From assembly GCA_009775355.1 (NCBI GenBank), contig VSPN01000038.1, positions 1 through 27,940 on the forward strand: a stretch of 27,940 nt of DNA, read 5' to 3'. The position numbers and the translations under genes were made by a program. Of this stretch, positions 8,119 to 15,882 are shown piece after piece (within the stretch, counting starts at the first letter, position 1; the number at the start of each line of letters is the position of its first letter). The notes under the pieces were generated by a model. The model did not search any database, was not told the origin of the DNA, and worked only from the letters and a program-made list of their open reading frames with translations. Source of the stretch: Muribaculaceae bacterium (GTDB taxonomy: Bacteria; Bacteroidota; Bacteroidia; Bacteroidales; Muribaculaceae).

Positions 8119-9059
8119 ATCAGGTTGTGTCGTTCGATGTAATCAGTGACCCTGTCGGCAAGGTCGAGCAGATACTCGAGTCCGATTATTTTCTCTTTTT
8201 CTTCCGGCAGAGCGTCATATCCGTATTTGAGTCCGGCCATGGCGCCGGTGAGCGATGCGTTGGAGTCGGCGTCGCCCCCGAGTTCGATCACGCTGTGCAG
8301 GGCGTCGGCGGCGTTGTCGGTGTGCCAGAATCCCCATAGTCCGGCAGCCATGGCCTTGCGGGTCCAGCACTGGGTGTCCTCGTCATCTATGGCGAGAGCC
8401 TCGATGTCGCCGTCGTATGCTTTTCTGAGATAGGGTATGGTGCGGGTGTCGATGGCCTCGCAGATTCTCACAAGTTCGTCGTATGGCACTTCTCTTTCTT
8501 CATAGAGAAGAGAGTTGATCATGATGGCCAGAACCATTGTCGACGACACGCATCTTGAATCGTCGTTGGTCATAAGCACAAGTTTGCGTGTGTGTTCCCT
8601 GACATCTTTCGGACGGCTGGTCAGCCCCGTGACCACAGCGCGTTGTATCGCTTCGTTGAGCGCTTCCTTAATGCTGTGGTTCTGCCATATGCGGTGGGCG
8701 GTGGCTATCGGGTGCATAAGCCATTCAGGATCACGGCATATGATGCGGAATATAGGCTGTATGTCGCGCTTAGACCGGTCGAACCAGGCCTTGAACCTGC
8801 GCGCCTGCGCGTGGATATGGAAACCGTCCTCTTCAAGCACGCATTCGAGAAGCTCGGCTACGACCTCTGTGTCGTTTGTCCATTCACCACGTTTCCATTG
8901 GCTGCGGTGGGCGTCGCGGATGATCTGGCTGAAGTGCCTGAGTCCCTGCGGATAGTATGACCGGACTTCGTTCCGGTTCATGAATTCGGCGCCTACGCCG
9001 AGGGCGTCGCCGAGCGCGAACCCGACGATCGCTCCTCTGATTTTTTCATTAAGATTCAT
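8115..9059 (-). CDS. ADP-ribosylglycohydrolase family protein
   Basis: The protein has 314 residues. It begins IRGAIVGFALGDALGVGAEF, the conserved first helix of the DraG/ADP-ribosylhydrolase fold. The metal-binding motif, usually WTDDT, reads WTNDTEVV (residues 60-67), and the C-terminal metal motif reads GGDADSNASLTGAMAGLKYG. Known members remove ADP-ribose from arginine or other groups on proteins or small molecules; the substrate here is unknown. The Asp-to-Asn change in the first motif may alter metal binding or activity. It is first in the unit with menA and dnaB and overlaps menA by 4 bases. A -7 box for it lies about 90 bases upstream. Confidence 0.9.
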   Translation of the reverse strand: MNLNEKIRGAIVGFALGDALGVGAEFMNRNEVRSYYPQGLRHFSQIIRDAHRSQWKRGEWTNDTEVVAELLECVLEEDGFHIHAQARRFKAWFDRSKRDIQPIFRIICRDPEWLMHPIATAHRIWQNHSIKEALNEAIQRAVVTGLTSRPKDVREHTRKLVLMTNDDSRCVSSTMVLAIMINSLLYEEREVPYDELVRICEAIDTRTIPYLRKAYDGDIEALAIDDEDTQCWTRKAMAAGLWGFWHTDNAADALHSVIELGGDADSNASLTGAMAGLKYGYDALPEEKEKIIGLEYLLDLADRVTDYIERHNLI

Positions 9060-9149
9060 AAGGCATGAATGTTAGGCTGATTCCGGAACTGTCAGCCCCG
9101 GCATCGTAAGTCAGATAGATAGTTTGTTTAGATTGGTCTGAATTCACGG

Positions 9150-9157
9150 CAAAGATA
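9150..9157 (-). promoter_or_regulatory. -7 box for the ADP-ribosylglycohydrolase/menA/dnaB unit
   Basis: Read on the minus strand this is TATCTTTG, an exact match to TAnnTTTG. No clear TTTG at -33 is visible. It sits in the only sizeable gap between tadA and the downstream unit. Confidence 0.55.
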
Positions 9158-9192
9158 CAAAAAATATTCATCAATCTCGCCGTGCATATGAC

Positions 9193-9660
9193 TTATCTTC
9201 TCATCTTTTTGAAGAAATCGACCATGAGCTTCCGACACTCGTCGGCCAGTATCCCGCTCTCTACTGCCGTTTTGGGATGTATGGCACTGTTCTCGGGGCG
9301 TGCGTGCGTGAAGTATCCGCGTTTCTCGTCGGATGTGCCGTAGACTATCCTGCCGATGTGGCTCCAGCCGAGGGCTCCGGCGCACATCGTGCATGGCTCG
9401 ACAGTGACGTATATAGTGCAGTCGGGCAGATATTTGCCGCCCAGGGTCTCTGCGGCGGCGGTCAGTGCTATCATCTCGGCGTGGGCCGTGACGTCGGTCA
9501 GTGCTTCTGTCATGTTGTGTCCGCGGCCCACGACGCGGCCGTGGCAGGTCACCACGGCTCCGACCGGTATCTCCCCGGTGTCGTAGGCTGTGCGGGCCTC
9601 GTCAAGAGCCATGATCATGAATCGTTCGTCTGCTTCTTTTGTATTGTTTGCTGGTTTCAT
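9193..9660 (-). CDS. tadA: tRNA-specific adenosine deaminase
   Basis: TadA converts adenosine 34 to inosine in the anticodon of tRNA-Arg(ACG). The 155-residue protein has the CDA-fold zinc site: HAE (residues 60-62, with Glu62 as proton shuttle) and PCTMC (89-93). The stretch EIPVGAVV near the N-terminus and ALGWSHIGRIVYG after the second motif are typical of the family. A guanine deaminase or similar nucleoside deaminase is the alternative, but length and motifs favour TadA. It follows ispH by 22 bases and ends the minus-strand operon. Confidence 0.93.
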   Translation of the reverse strand: MKPANNTKEADERFMIMALDEARTAYDTGEIPVGAVVTCHGRVVGRGHNMTEALTDVTAHAEMIALTAAAETLGGKYLPDCTIYVTVEPCTMCAGALGWSHIGRIVYGTSDEKRGYFTHARPENSAIHPKTAVESGILADECRKLMVDFFKKMRR

Positions 9661-9682
9661 AGTAAGCTGAGATAAGTGTCTG

Positions 9683-10567
9683 TCATGTGCCTGTCAGTGT
9701 CCTGACTCTCCCCGCCACTTCCTCCATGAGCCAAGCCGGTGTCGAGGTGGCTCCGCAGATTCCTATGCGTCTCGCCCCTTCGAGCCATTCGGTCCGCAGT
9801 CCGCCGGCGTCGGTCACGGCGTAGGTGCGGGGGTTGACCTTGCGGCATTCCTCAAGAAGAACCCTGCCGTTTGAGCTTTTGGCGCCGCTGACGAAGATGA
9901 TCGTGTCGTGCGAGGCTGCAAATCCCTTTATCTTTTCCGACCGTGTGGCCACCTGGCGGCAGATGGTGTCGAAATACTCGAAGCCCCCCTTGCGCTTTCT
10001 CTTGCGGATCTCCTCGACCACATGCCTGAAGCCGTCGATGCTTTTGGTGGTCTGCGAGTAGAGCAGAATGTCGCGGTCGAGGTCAAGACCGTCGAGTGCG
10101 GATGCGTCCTGTATGACCACGGCTGTGCCGTCGGTCTGTCCGACAAGGCCGTTCACCTCGGCGTGTCCCTGCTTGCCGTAGATGAGTATGAGCGGCATGT
10201 CGCGTGTCTCGCCTGATGCTATCCGCTCTTTAGCCTGGTCGTAGGCCTGCTTGATGCGTCGTTGCAGACGAAGTACCACGGGGCATGTGGCGTCGATGAT
10301 ACGGTTGTTGTTGCGTCGCAGCAGGTCGTAGGTCGTGGGGGGTTCGCCGTGCGCTCTGAGCAGCACGGTCGATCCGCGCAGGTCGGCGAGGTCGCCGTGG
10401 GTGATCGTGCTCAGTCCGCGCAGACGCAAACGCTCCACCTCCGAGGCGTTGTGCACGATGTCGCCCAGACAGGCCAGACGCTCCCCCCGCGCAAGCTCGG
10501 CCTCCGCTTTCTCGATGGCCGTCACGACGCCGAAGCAGAAGCCGGAGTTGGCGTCTATCTCTATCAT
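9683..10567 (-). CDS. ispH: 4-hydroxy-3-methylbut-2-enyl diphosphate reductase
   Basis: IspH makes IPP and DMAPP in the last step of the MEP isoprenoid pathway, using an iron-sulfur cluster. Starting at the ATG at 10567 (MIEIDANSGFCFGV) gives 294 residues. Cys11, Cys95 and Cys203 match the three cluster cysteines; conserved histidines are at 39, 73 (RAHGEPP) and 135 (GHAEV), and SGAKSSNG and GATSTP bind the diphosphate. An in-frame ATG at 10618 would add 17 residues (PGPERDPGAP), which have no counterpart in the family. The bases just upstream of 10567 form a long hairpin (next entry), so the choice of start is worth testing. The gene lies between cmk and tadA in one operon. Confidence 0.96.
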   Translation of the reverse strand: MIEIDANSGFCFGVVTAIEKAEAELARGERLACLGDIVHNASEVERLRLRGLSTITHGDLADLRGSTVLLRAHGEPPTTYDLLRRNNNRIIDATCPVVLRLQRRIKQAYDQAKERIASGETRDMPLILIYGKQGHAEVNGLVGQTDGTAVVIQDASALDGLDLDRDILLYSQTTKSIDGFRHVVEEIRKRKRKGGFEYFDTICRQVATRSEKIKGFAASHDTIIFVSGAKSSNGRVLLEECRKVNPRTYAVTDAGGLRTEWLEGARRIGICGATSTPAWLMEEVAGRVRTLTGT

Positions 10568-10604
10568 GGGCGCGCCCGGATCCCGCTCGGGTCCGGGCGT
10601 GCCT
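10568..10604 (-). promoter_or_regulatory. Hairpin abutting the ispH start codon
   Basis: CGCCCGGA (10573-10580) pairs with TCCGGGCG (10592-10599). The stem extends inward by CCC/GGG around a four-base loop with one bulged base, and outward by about four more pairs including G-T wobbles. On the mRNA it ends one base before the ATG at 10567. Confidence 0.55.
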
Positions 10605-10619
10605 TTCTGGCTCTCCATC

Positions 10620-11309
10620 TTATTCGTTGGATATTGTGTTGTAAAGATTCTGAAGCCACTCCATCTGCTCGGCGGGAGTCAGGCGGCCGTTGTCGAGCAC
10701 GTGGGCGTCGGCCGCCTTGCGGAGCGGCGACACGGCGCGGGTGGTGTCGATATGGTCGCGGGTGCGGATGTTCTCAAGCACCTCCTCATAGTTTGCCTCC
10801 GCGCCTTTCTGCTCCAGCTCGCGGAGACGGCGGCGCGCCCGCACTTCGGGCGATGCCTCGACGAATACTTTCATCTCGGCGTCGGGGAAAACGGTGGTGC
10901 CTATGTCGCGGCCGTCCATCACGATCCCTTTCGCCTCGCCGGCCTCCTGCTGGAGTCTGACGAGCCGCTCGCGCACCTCGGCGATCTCCGCCACAGGGCT
11001 CACATGCGAGCTGACCTGCATCTCGCGTATCTCGCGCTCCACATCCTCGCCGTTGAGAAGCGTATGCTGCACGCCGTCGGCCCCGGCCGGCTCGAATGTC
11101 ACGCTGATGCCGGGAAGGGCGGCCACGAGAGCGTCGCGGTCTATTTTTCCCCCGCCAGCCATGCCGTGGCGTATGGCGTAGAGTGTCACGGCGCGGTACA
11201 TCGCCCCGGAGTCGACATATACGTATCCGATTCTTCTGGCCAGCTCGCGGGCCATGGTCGATTTGCCCGACGACGAGTAGCCGTCGATGGCAACGATTAT
11301 CTTCTTCAT
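10620..11309 (-). CDS. cmk: Cytidylate kinase
   Basis: Cmk phosphorylates CMP and dCMP with ATP. The ATG at 11309 gives 229 residues starting MKKIIVAIDGYSSSGKSTMA; the P-loop GYSSSGKST is at residues 10-18. YVDSGAMYRAVTLYA follows as in the family, and VMDGRDIGTTVFPDAEMKVFVEAS is the conserved CMP-site/catalytic region. RRLRELEQKG and RTRDHIDTTRAVSPL complete the expected motifs. The frame stays open 48 codons further upstream, but that part overlaps glgB and looks like out-of-frame sequence. The start overlaps the glgB stop by 4 bases (ATGA), so translation is likely coupled. Confidence 0.96.
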   Translation of the reverse strand: MKKIIVAIDGYSSSGKSTMARELARRIGYVYVDSGAMYRAVTLYAIRHGMAGGGKIDRDALVAALPGISVTFEPAGADGVQHTLLNGEDVEREIREMQVSSHVSPVAEIAEVRERLVRLQQEAGEAKGIVMDGRDIGTTVFPDAEMKVFVEASPEVRARRRLRELEQKGAEANYEEVLENIRTRDHIDTTRAVSPLRKAADAHVLDNGRLTPAEQMEWLQNLYNTISNE

Positions 11310-13411
11310 TTTTTCGCTTTGTCTGTTTTCTCTGTTTTGGGTTTCTGAGCCGTCGCTTGGGGTTTCTGCGTGGCCGCGCTCTTGCGCACGGGGCGCTTGC
11401 GGACCATGCGGAGCACCTGTGCCGAGCGGGCCGGCAGGTACATCTTGAGCCATCCCTTGCCCGAGGGGGAGTAGAGAGGGTCGGGCTGCGTGAAGTGGTG
11501 CACGCTGTCGTCCGACAGTCCGAGACCGCCGAAGCCTGTGGCGTCGGTGTTGAGCACGACTTCATATTCGCCGGCGGGGGCGAGGAAGCCGTAGCCGCTG
11601 AACGAGCGGATCGGGTTCCAGTTGAACACGAAGATCAGGTCACCGCGTCGGAAGGCGAGTACCTGGTCGTCATCTTTCTCCCACAGTTTGTCGACCGGAA
11701 GAGCCTGGAAGTCGTAGGTCTTCGACACAAGCCCGATAATGGCGTTGTCGAAGGCGTTGAGGTACTTGTATTTCAGATCCTCGCGGTCCACAAGGTCCCA
11801 CTGGCGGCGTGCGTATTTGTAGCTCCATCCGTTCCCCTCGCGCGGGAAGTCGATCCATTCCGGATGCCCGAACTCGTTGCCCATGAAGTTGAGATAGCCG
11901 CCGTTGATCGAGGCGAGTGTCACGAGGCGTATCATCTTGTGAAGAGCCATGCCGCGCGCCACAGTGCCGTTGTCGTCGCCGACCATCATGTGCCAGTACA
12001 TCTCCTTGTCGATCAGGCGGAAGATGATTGTCTTGTCGCCCACGAGCGCCTGGTCGTGACTCTCGCAGTAGCTCACGGTCTTCTCGTCGGAGCGGCGGTT
12101 GGTCAGTTCCCAGAAGATCGATGTCGGATGCCAGTCTTCATCTTTCTTCTCCTTGATCATCTTTATCCAGTAGTCGGGTATTCCCATCGCGAGGCGGTAG
12201 TCGAAGCCCATGCCGCCATCTTCGAATCCGGAGGCTATGCCGGGCATGCCGCTCATCTCCTCGGCTATTGTCACGGCCCTTGGGTTGACCTCATGGATCA
12301 GTATGTTGGCGAGTGTGAGGTATACGAGCGCGTTGGTATCCTGGTTTCCGTCGTAGTAGTCGCCGTAACCGCCAAACGCCTTGCCGAGCCCGTGGTTGTA
12401 GTAGAGCATCGAGGTCACGCCGTCGAAACGGAAGCCGTCGAACTTGTATTCCTCCAGCCAGAACTTGCAGTTCGACAGCAGAAAGTGGAGCACGCTGTTC
12501 TTGCCGTAGTCGAAGCAGAGCGAGTCCCACGCGGGGTGCTCGCGGCGCGAGTCACCGTAGAAGTAGAGGTCGTGGCTGCCGTCGAGGCGGCCGAGACCCT
12601 CGGTCTCGTTCTTGACGGCGTGTGAGTGCACGATGTCCATTATGACGGCTATGCCGGCCTCGTGGGCGTCGTCGATCAGACGCTTCAGGTCGTCGGGGGT
12701 GCCGAAGCGCGAGGAGGCGGCGTAGAAGTTGCTTACATGGTAGCCGAATGATCCGTAGTAGGGGTGTTCCTGGATCGCCATGAGCTGGATGGCGTTGTAG
12801 CCGTCTTTGGCGATGCGCGGCAGCACGTTGCGGCGGAATTCGTCGTATGTGCCGACGCCCTCTTTGTTCTCGCCCATGCCGATGTGTGCCTCATAGATGA
12901 GCAGCGGGCGCGTGTCGGGTGTGAATCGCTTCACCTTGAACCGATAGGGGTGCTCAGGCTCGTAGACCTGGGCGGAGAAGATCTTTGTGTCGTTGTCCTG
13001 CACGACGCGGCGGGCATAGGCGGGCAGACGTTCGCCGTCGCCGCCGTCCCAGTACACATGGAGCTTGAACAGGTCGCCGTCGTGGAGCGCTCCGGCGGGG
13101 AATTTCCCCTCCCATGTGCCGTCTTCGAGGCGGTGAAGCGCGAAACGTTCGTCATCTTTCCAGTCGGTCATCGTGCCGGTCAGATAGATCTTCGTGGCGT
13201 TAGGGGCGAATTCCCTGAATGTCCACCGGCCCGATTTCTCGCGGTGAAGTCCGAAATATTTGTATGCGTCGGCGAATTTCACGAGGCTGCCCCCCGTGTT
13301 GGCGGTCAGTTCCTCCATTTTGCGGATCACATCCTGATGGCGTCCCTCGATGGCGGGAGCGTATGGCTCAAGCCAGGGGTCGTTGCGCAGGATGGCAAGT
13401 TTCTTTTCCAT
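11306..13411 (-). CDS. glgB: 1,4-alpha-glucan branching enzyme, eukaryote-like type
   Basis: It makes alpha-1,6 branches in glycogen. I start at the ATG at 13411 (MEKKLAILRNDPWLEPY), giving 701 residues. A CBM48 domain (about residues 55-150) precedes a GH13 barrel. Expected catalytic residues are Asp330 (DGFRFDGVTSMLYYNHG), Glu384 (TIAEEMSGMP) and Asp453 (ESHDQALVGDK). The wording of these motifs, and RGMALHKMIRL later on, resembles animal and plant branching enzymes more than E. coli GlgB. The last 30 residues are a Lys/Ala/Gln-rich tail (RKSAATQKPQATAQKPK) of low complexity. No glycogen synthase or phosphorylase is beside it; it sits among cmk, ispH and an ATPase gene. Confidence 0.95.
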   Translation of the reverse strand: MEKKLAILRNDPWLEPYAPAIEGRHQDVIRKMEELTANTGGSLVKFADAYKYFGLHREKSGRWTFREFAPNATKIYLTGTMTDWKDDERFALHRLEDGTWEGKFPAGALHDGDLFKLHVYWDGGDGERLPAYARRVVQDNDTKIFSAQVYEPEHPYRFKVKRFTPDTRPLLIYEAHIGMGENKEGVGTYDEFRRNVLPRIAKDGYNAIQLMAIQEHPYYGSFGYHVSNFYAASSRFGTPDDLKRLIDDAHEAGIAVIMDIVHSHAVKNETEGLGRLDGSHDLYFYGDSRREHPAWDSLCFDYGKNSVLHFLLSNCKFWLEEYKFDGFRFDGVTSMLYYNHGLGKAFGGYGDYYDGNQDTNALVYLTLANILIHEVNPRAVTIAEEMSGMPGIASGFEDGGMGFDYRLAMGIPDYWIKMIKEKKDEDWHPTSIFWELTNRRSDEKTVSYCESHDQALVGDKTIIFRLIDKEMYWHMMVGDDNGTVARGMALHKMIRLVTLASINGGYLNFMGNEFGHPEWIDFPREGNGWSYKYARRQWDLVDREDLKYKYLNAFDNAIIGLVSKTYDFQALPVDKLWEKDDDQVLAFRRGDLIFVFNWNPIRSFSGYGFLAPAGEYEVVLNTDATGFGGLGLSDDSVHHFTQPDPLYSPSGKGWLKMYLPARSAQVLRMVRKRPVRKSAATQKPQATAQKPKTEKTDKAKK

Positions 13412-13431
13412 ATGTATGCTTGGTATATTGA

Positions 13432-15033
13432 TTATTTTTTCTGTCTGGTGGCGCGGGGCTGCGCCGGCTCGTCGGCGTGGAGGCAGTGTCTTATGACCTC
13501 GCGGAGCGTGTCGGGTTCCTTGCCTGAGGATTTGAGCACGTCGAGCACGCCCCCTATGTAGTCCTCTTTCGTGCGGTATCCGAGCTGCAGGTGTATGCCC
13601 GAGTCGGGGAGCATCGGCTTGTGGTTGAACACCCGGAGCACGCCGGCGTAGTCGTTGTCGCGGATCATGGCGGCGAACTGTTCGCGCAGTGCGTTGTAGT
13701 GCTTGCGGGGCTGCAGCCTGACGATCAGACTCCGCAGGTGGGTCTCCATGGCGGTGATGCATGAGAACCGGGCGTCAATGCGGCACTCCACGTCGCGTTT
13801 CACCTTGTGGCGCACATGCTGCAGCGCCTGTTCCTCGGCGTGCTTTCTGAACATGCGCATCACCTCGCGCTCCACTCGGCGCACGGCCTTCTCGCCGTCG
13901 CGTCCGCGCCGGCGGGCCATCAGTCTGATAACCTCCGGAAGTAGGAATATGTTCTCTATCTCCGCAACGTCGGGCACCATGATCTGCCGCGACCGCAGGT
14001 AGACCACCTCCTGGTCGGTGCGGCGGTCGCGGTCCACGATGCCGCGGCTGCTCAGATGGTGCATCGACTGCTGGTCGTTGAACGCTCGTGTGGTCTCGAT
14101 CACCTTGTCGCACGATCCGACGGGGCGCACCGACATGTCGGGAAAGACGAGACTGTAGAGGCGAATGTCGATCGAGTGTCGCGAATCCCCCTCGATGAAG
14201 AGCACGGGCCGGCGGCTTCCAGCCAGTTCCACAAGCAGCTCCTCGCTGCGCGAGCCGGGTTCGACTATGTCGTATTCCCAGGCGTGACGCTCCGAGTCGT
14301 AGCGCCTCACCCAGATGCAGGTGTTGTGTGTGCGCGAGCTGACGAAGTCTTCGTCGACCGAGTTGTAGACAAACGTGCAGTCGGGCCGCAGATCCTCGAT
14401 CGAGTTCCACAGGTTGCAGAGTATGCTCGGATGCACGAACAGCGACGGGGAGTCGATGAATATAACTGCCCCGGGCATGGCGTAGAGTGTTGCCCCGAGA
14501 TAGTAGAGCACGGTTTTCTCCCCCTGGCTCAGGGTGTGGGTCGAGACGAGGTCGCGTCCGCTCGATGTCGAGAACATCAGGCGTCCGTTATCGCGCTCGA
14601 TGTGGTTGCCCGGAAAGATCCGCTCCCAGTGACGCTGGATTATGTCGAGTTTCGTAGGCCGGAATTTCAGTTTCTTACCTTCGGCCATGGCCTCGGCTTT
14701 CATCTGCAGCAGGCTCTCCAGTTCGTCTGCGAAGAGCATGTAGACTATCTTGTCAAGCTCGCTGACGGCGTCGGTGCGCATGTAGCTCCGCTGCCTTACG
14801 GCCTCGCGGTAGAGGCTGTCGACCGAGCCGGGCATGGTCGATTCCTCGCGCTCGGGGTAGAATGCCGACAGCGCGCTCAGCCTGTAGGCCCTGTCGCCGC
14901 ACAGCGTCATCATCTCCTCCATGAAGAGCGATTTTCCGGCGCCGTTGCCGCCGATCAGGGTGATCTGCCGCGGATCGCCGGGTATGTCGGCCTCTACGGG
15001 CTTTACGGAAGGAGGAAGTTTTATCGTATTCAT
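13432..15033 (-). CDS. ABC/SMC-type AAA ATPase with C-terminal DUF4435 (TOPRIM-like) region
   Basis: The protein has 533 residues. Walker A is GGNGAGKS (28-35), and LSQGEKT (168-174) is the ABC-type signature. The expected Walker B region reads GAVIFIDSPSLFVHPS: Asp194 is followed by Ser195 where the catalytic Glu normally stands. The C-terminal half has VLFIEGDSRH (Glu281) and GIVDRDRR (Asp334, Asp336), which fit the acidic E...DxD pattern of TOPRIM-like DUF4435 proteins, followed by VPDVAEIENIFLLPEV. The architecture resembles OLD-family ATPase-nucleases, some of which act in DNA repair or phage defence. Here it heads what seems a housekeeping operon (glgB starts 20 bases downstream), so a defence role is only one option. 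Confidence 0.8.
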   Translation of the reverse strand: MNTIKLPPSVKPVEADIPGDPRQITLIGGNGAGKSLFMEEMMTLCGDRAYRLSALSAFYPEREESTMPGSVDSLYREAVRQRSYMRTDAVSELDKIVYMLFADELESLLQMKAEAMAEGKKLKFRPTKLDIIQRHWERIFPGNHIERDNGRLMFSTSSGRDLVSTHTLSQGEKTVLYYLGATLYAMPGAVIFIDSPSLFVHPSILCNLWNSIEDLRPDCTFVYNSVDEDFVSSRTHNTCIWVRRYDSERHAWEYDIVEPGSRSEELLVELAGSRRPVLFIEGDSRHSIDIRLYSLVFPDMSVRPVGSCDKVIETTRAFNDQQSMHHLSSRGIVDRDRRTDQEVVYLRSRQIMVPDVAEIENIFLLPEVIRLMARRRGRDGEKAVRRVEREVMRMFRKHAEEQALQHVRHKVKRDVECRIDARFSCITAMETHLRSLIVRLQPRKHYNALREQFAAMIRDNDYAGVLRVFNHKPMLPDSGIHLQLGYRTKEDYIGGVLDVLKSSGKEPDTLREVIRHCLHADEPAQPRATRQKK

Positions 15034-15061
15034 CGCTTTGAGGGCACTTGACGGTTGAAAG

Positions 15062-15093
15062 TTGTAAATTTAGTGATTTTTTTTCTAACTTTG
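15062..15093 (+). promoter_or_regulatory. Promoter for ribE
   Basis: TTG at 15062-15064 and TAACTTTG at 15086-15093 are separated by 21 bases. The -7 box is an exact consensus match, and ribE starts 34 bases further on. The minus-strand ATPase gene starts at 15033, so this short interval probably holds divergent promoters; for the minus side only a poor box (15065-15072) is visible. Confidence 0.7.
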
Positions 15094-15127
15094 CGTATCA
15101 ATCCACATAAAATAAAAGAATAAAATC

Positions 15128-15763
15128 ATGTTTTCAGGAATAGTAGAGGAGGCCGCACGCGTCGTGGCTCTCCGCAGGGAGGGCGACAACCTCCATATCT
15201 CTCTCGCATGTTCGTTTGCCGACGGGCTAAGTATCGACCAGAGTGTCTCGCACAACGGTGTCTGCCTCACGGTGGTCGAACTGCCCGGCGACGGCACTTA
15301 CACCGTCACGGCCATCCGCGAGACTCTCGACCGCTCCAATCTCGGTCTGCTGCGGGTAGGCGATCTGGTCAACGTGGAGCGCAGCATGCGCATCGACGGC
15401 CGTCTTGACGGCCATATCGTGCAGGGGCATGTGGACCAGACTGCCGTCTGCACCGGCGTGAGAGAGGCTGACGGAAGCTGGTATTACGATTTCAGATATC
15501 AGGTGCCGCGCGATCTGGCGCGTCGCGGCTATTTTACTGTCGGCAAGGGTTCGGTCACTGTCAACGGCGTGAGTCTGACTGTGTGCAATCCGGAGTCCTC
15601 TCCGCTTGCGGATGATCGGGAGTCGCTCGAGGGCAAGTTCCAGGTGGCCATTATACCCTATACCCACGACCACACCAATTTTCACACCATCAAGGCCGGG
15701 ACCGTGGTCAACCTTGAATTCGACATTCTCGGCAAATATCTTGCGCGTCTCGCATCTCTATGA
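15128..15763 (+). CDS. ribE: Riboflavin synthase (alpha chain)
   Basis: It converts two 6,7-dimethyl-8-ribityllumazine molecules into riboflavin plus a pyrimidine. The 211-residue protein shows the two tandem lumazine-binding repeats: MFSGIVEEAARV ... SIDQSVSHNGVCLTV in the first and GHIVQGHVDQTAV ... KGSVTVNGVSLTV in the second. The first four residues MFSG(I) and the C-terminal IIPYTHDHTNF are characteristic of the family. The gene is sometimes called ribC in other species. It stands alone with its own promoter and terminator. Confidence 0.96.
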   Translation: MFSGIVEEAARVVALRREGDNLHISLACSFADGLSIDQSVSHNGVCLTVVELPGDGTYTVTAIRETLDRSNLGLLRVGDLVNVERSMRIDGRLDGHIVQGHVDQTAVCTGVREADGSWYYDFRYQVPRDLARRGYFTVGKGSVTVNGVSLTVCNPESSPLADDRESLEGKFQVAIIPYTHDHTNFHTIKAGTVVNLEFDILGKYLARLASL

Positions 15764-15814
15764 TTCTGTAAGACACGCCCCTGTCTGAGGGGAGGCCTGA
15801 TGGTAAGACCGAAA

Positions 15815-15860
15815 CGGGCGGCGGAATTCCGATGAATTCCGCCGCCCGGATTTGTTTTTT
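15815..15860 (+). terminator. Rho-independent terminator after ribE
   Basis: A perfect 15-base-pair stem, CGGGCGGCGGAATTC (15815-15829) with GAATTCCGCCGCCCG (15834-15848), loop CGAT, followed by TTTGTTTTTT. It separates ribE from the convergent DUF4923 gene. Confidence 0.95.
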
Positions 15861-15882
15861 TGCCGTCTGTCAGTATCCTTTA

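Noticed and set aside
11310..11453. 48-residue N-terminal extension of cytidylate kinase
   Set aside because: It lies inside glgB and the P-loop position is right only for the ATG at 11309.
13412..13762. 117-residue N-terminal extension of the branching enzyme
   Set aside because: It is Arg/Pro/Ala-rich out-of-frame sequence overlapping the ATPase gene; the ATG at 13411 gives the normal start.
14056..15051. A 331-codon open plus-strand frame opposite the ATPase gene
   Set aside because: The minus strand has Walker A, signature and TOPRIM-like motifs. The plus-strand product has none and would run into the ribE promoter region.
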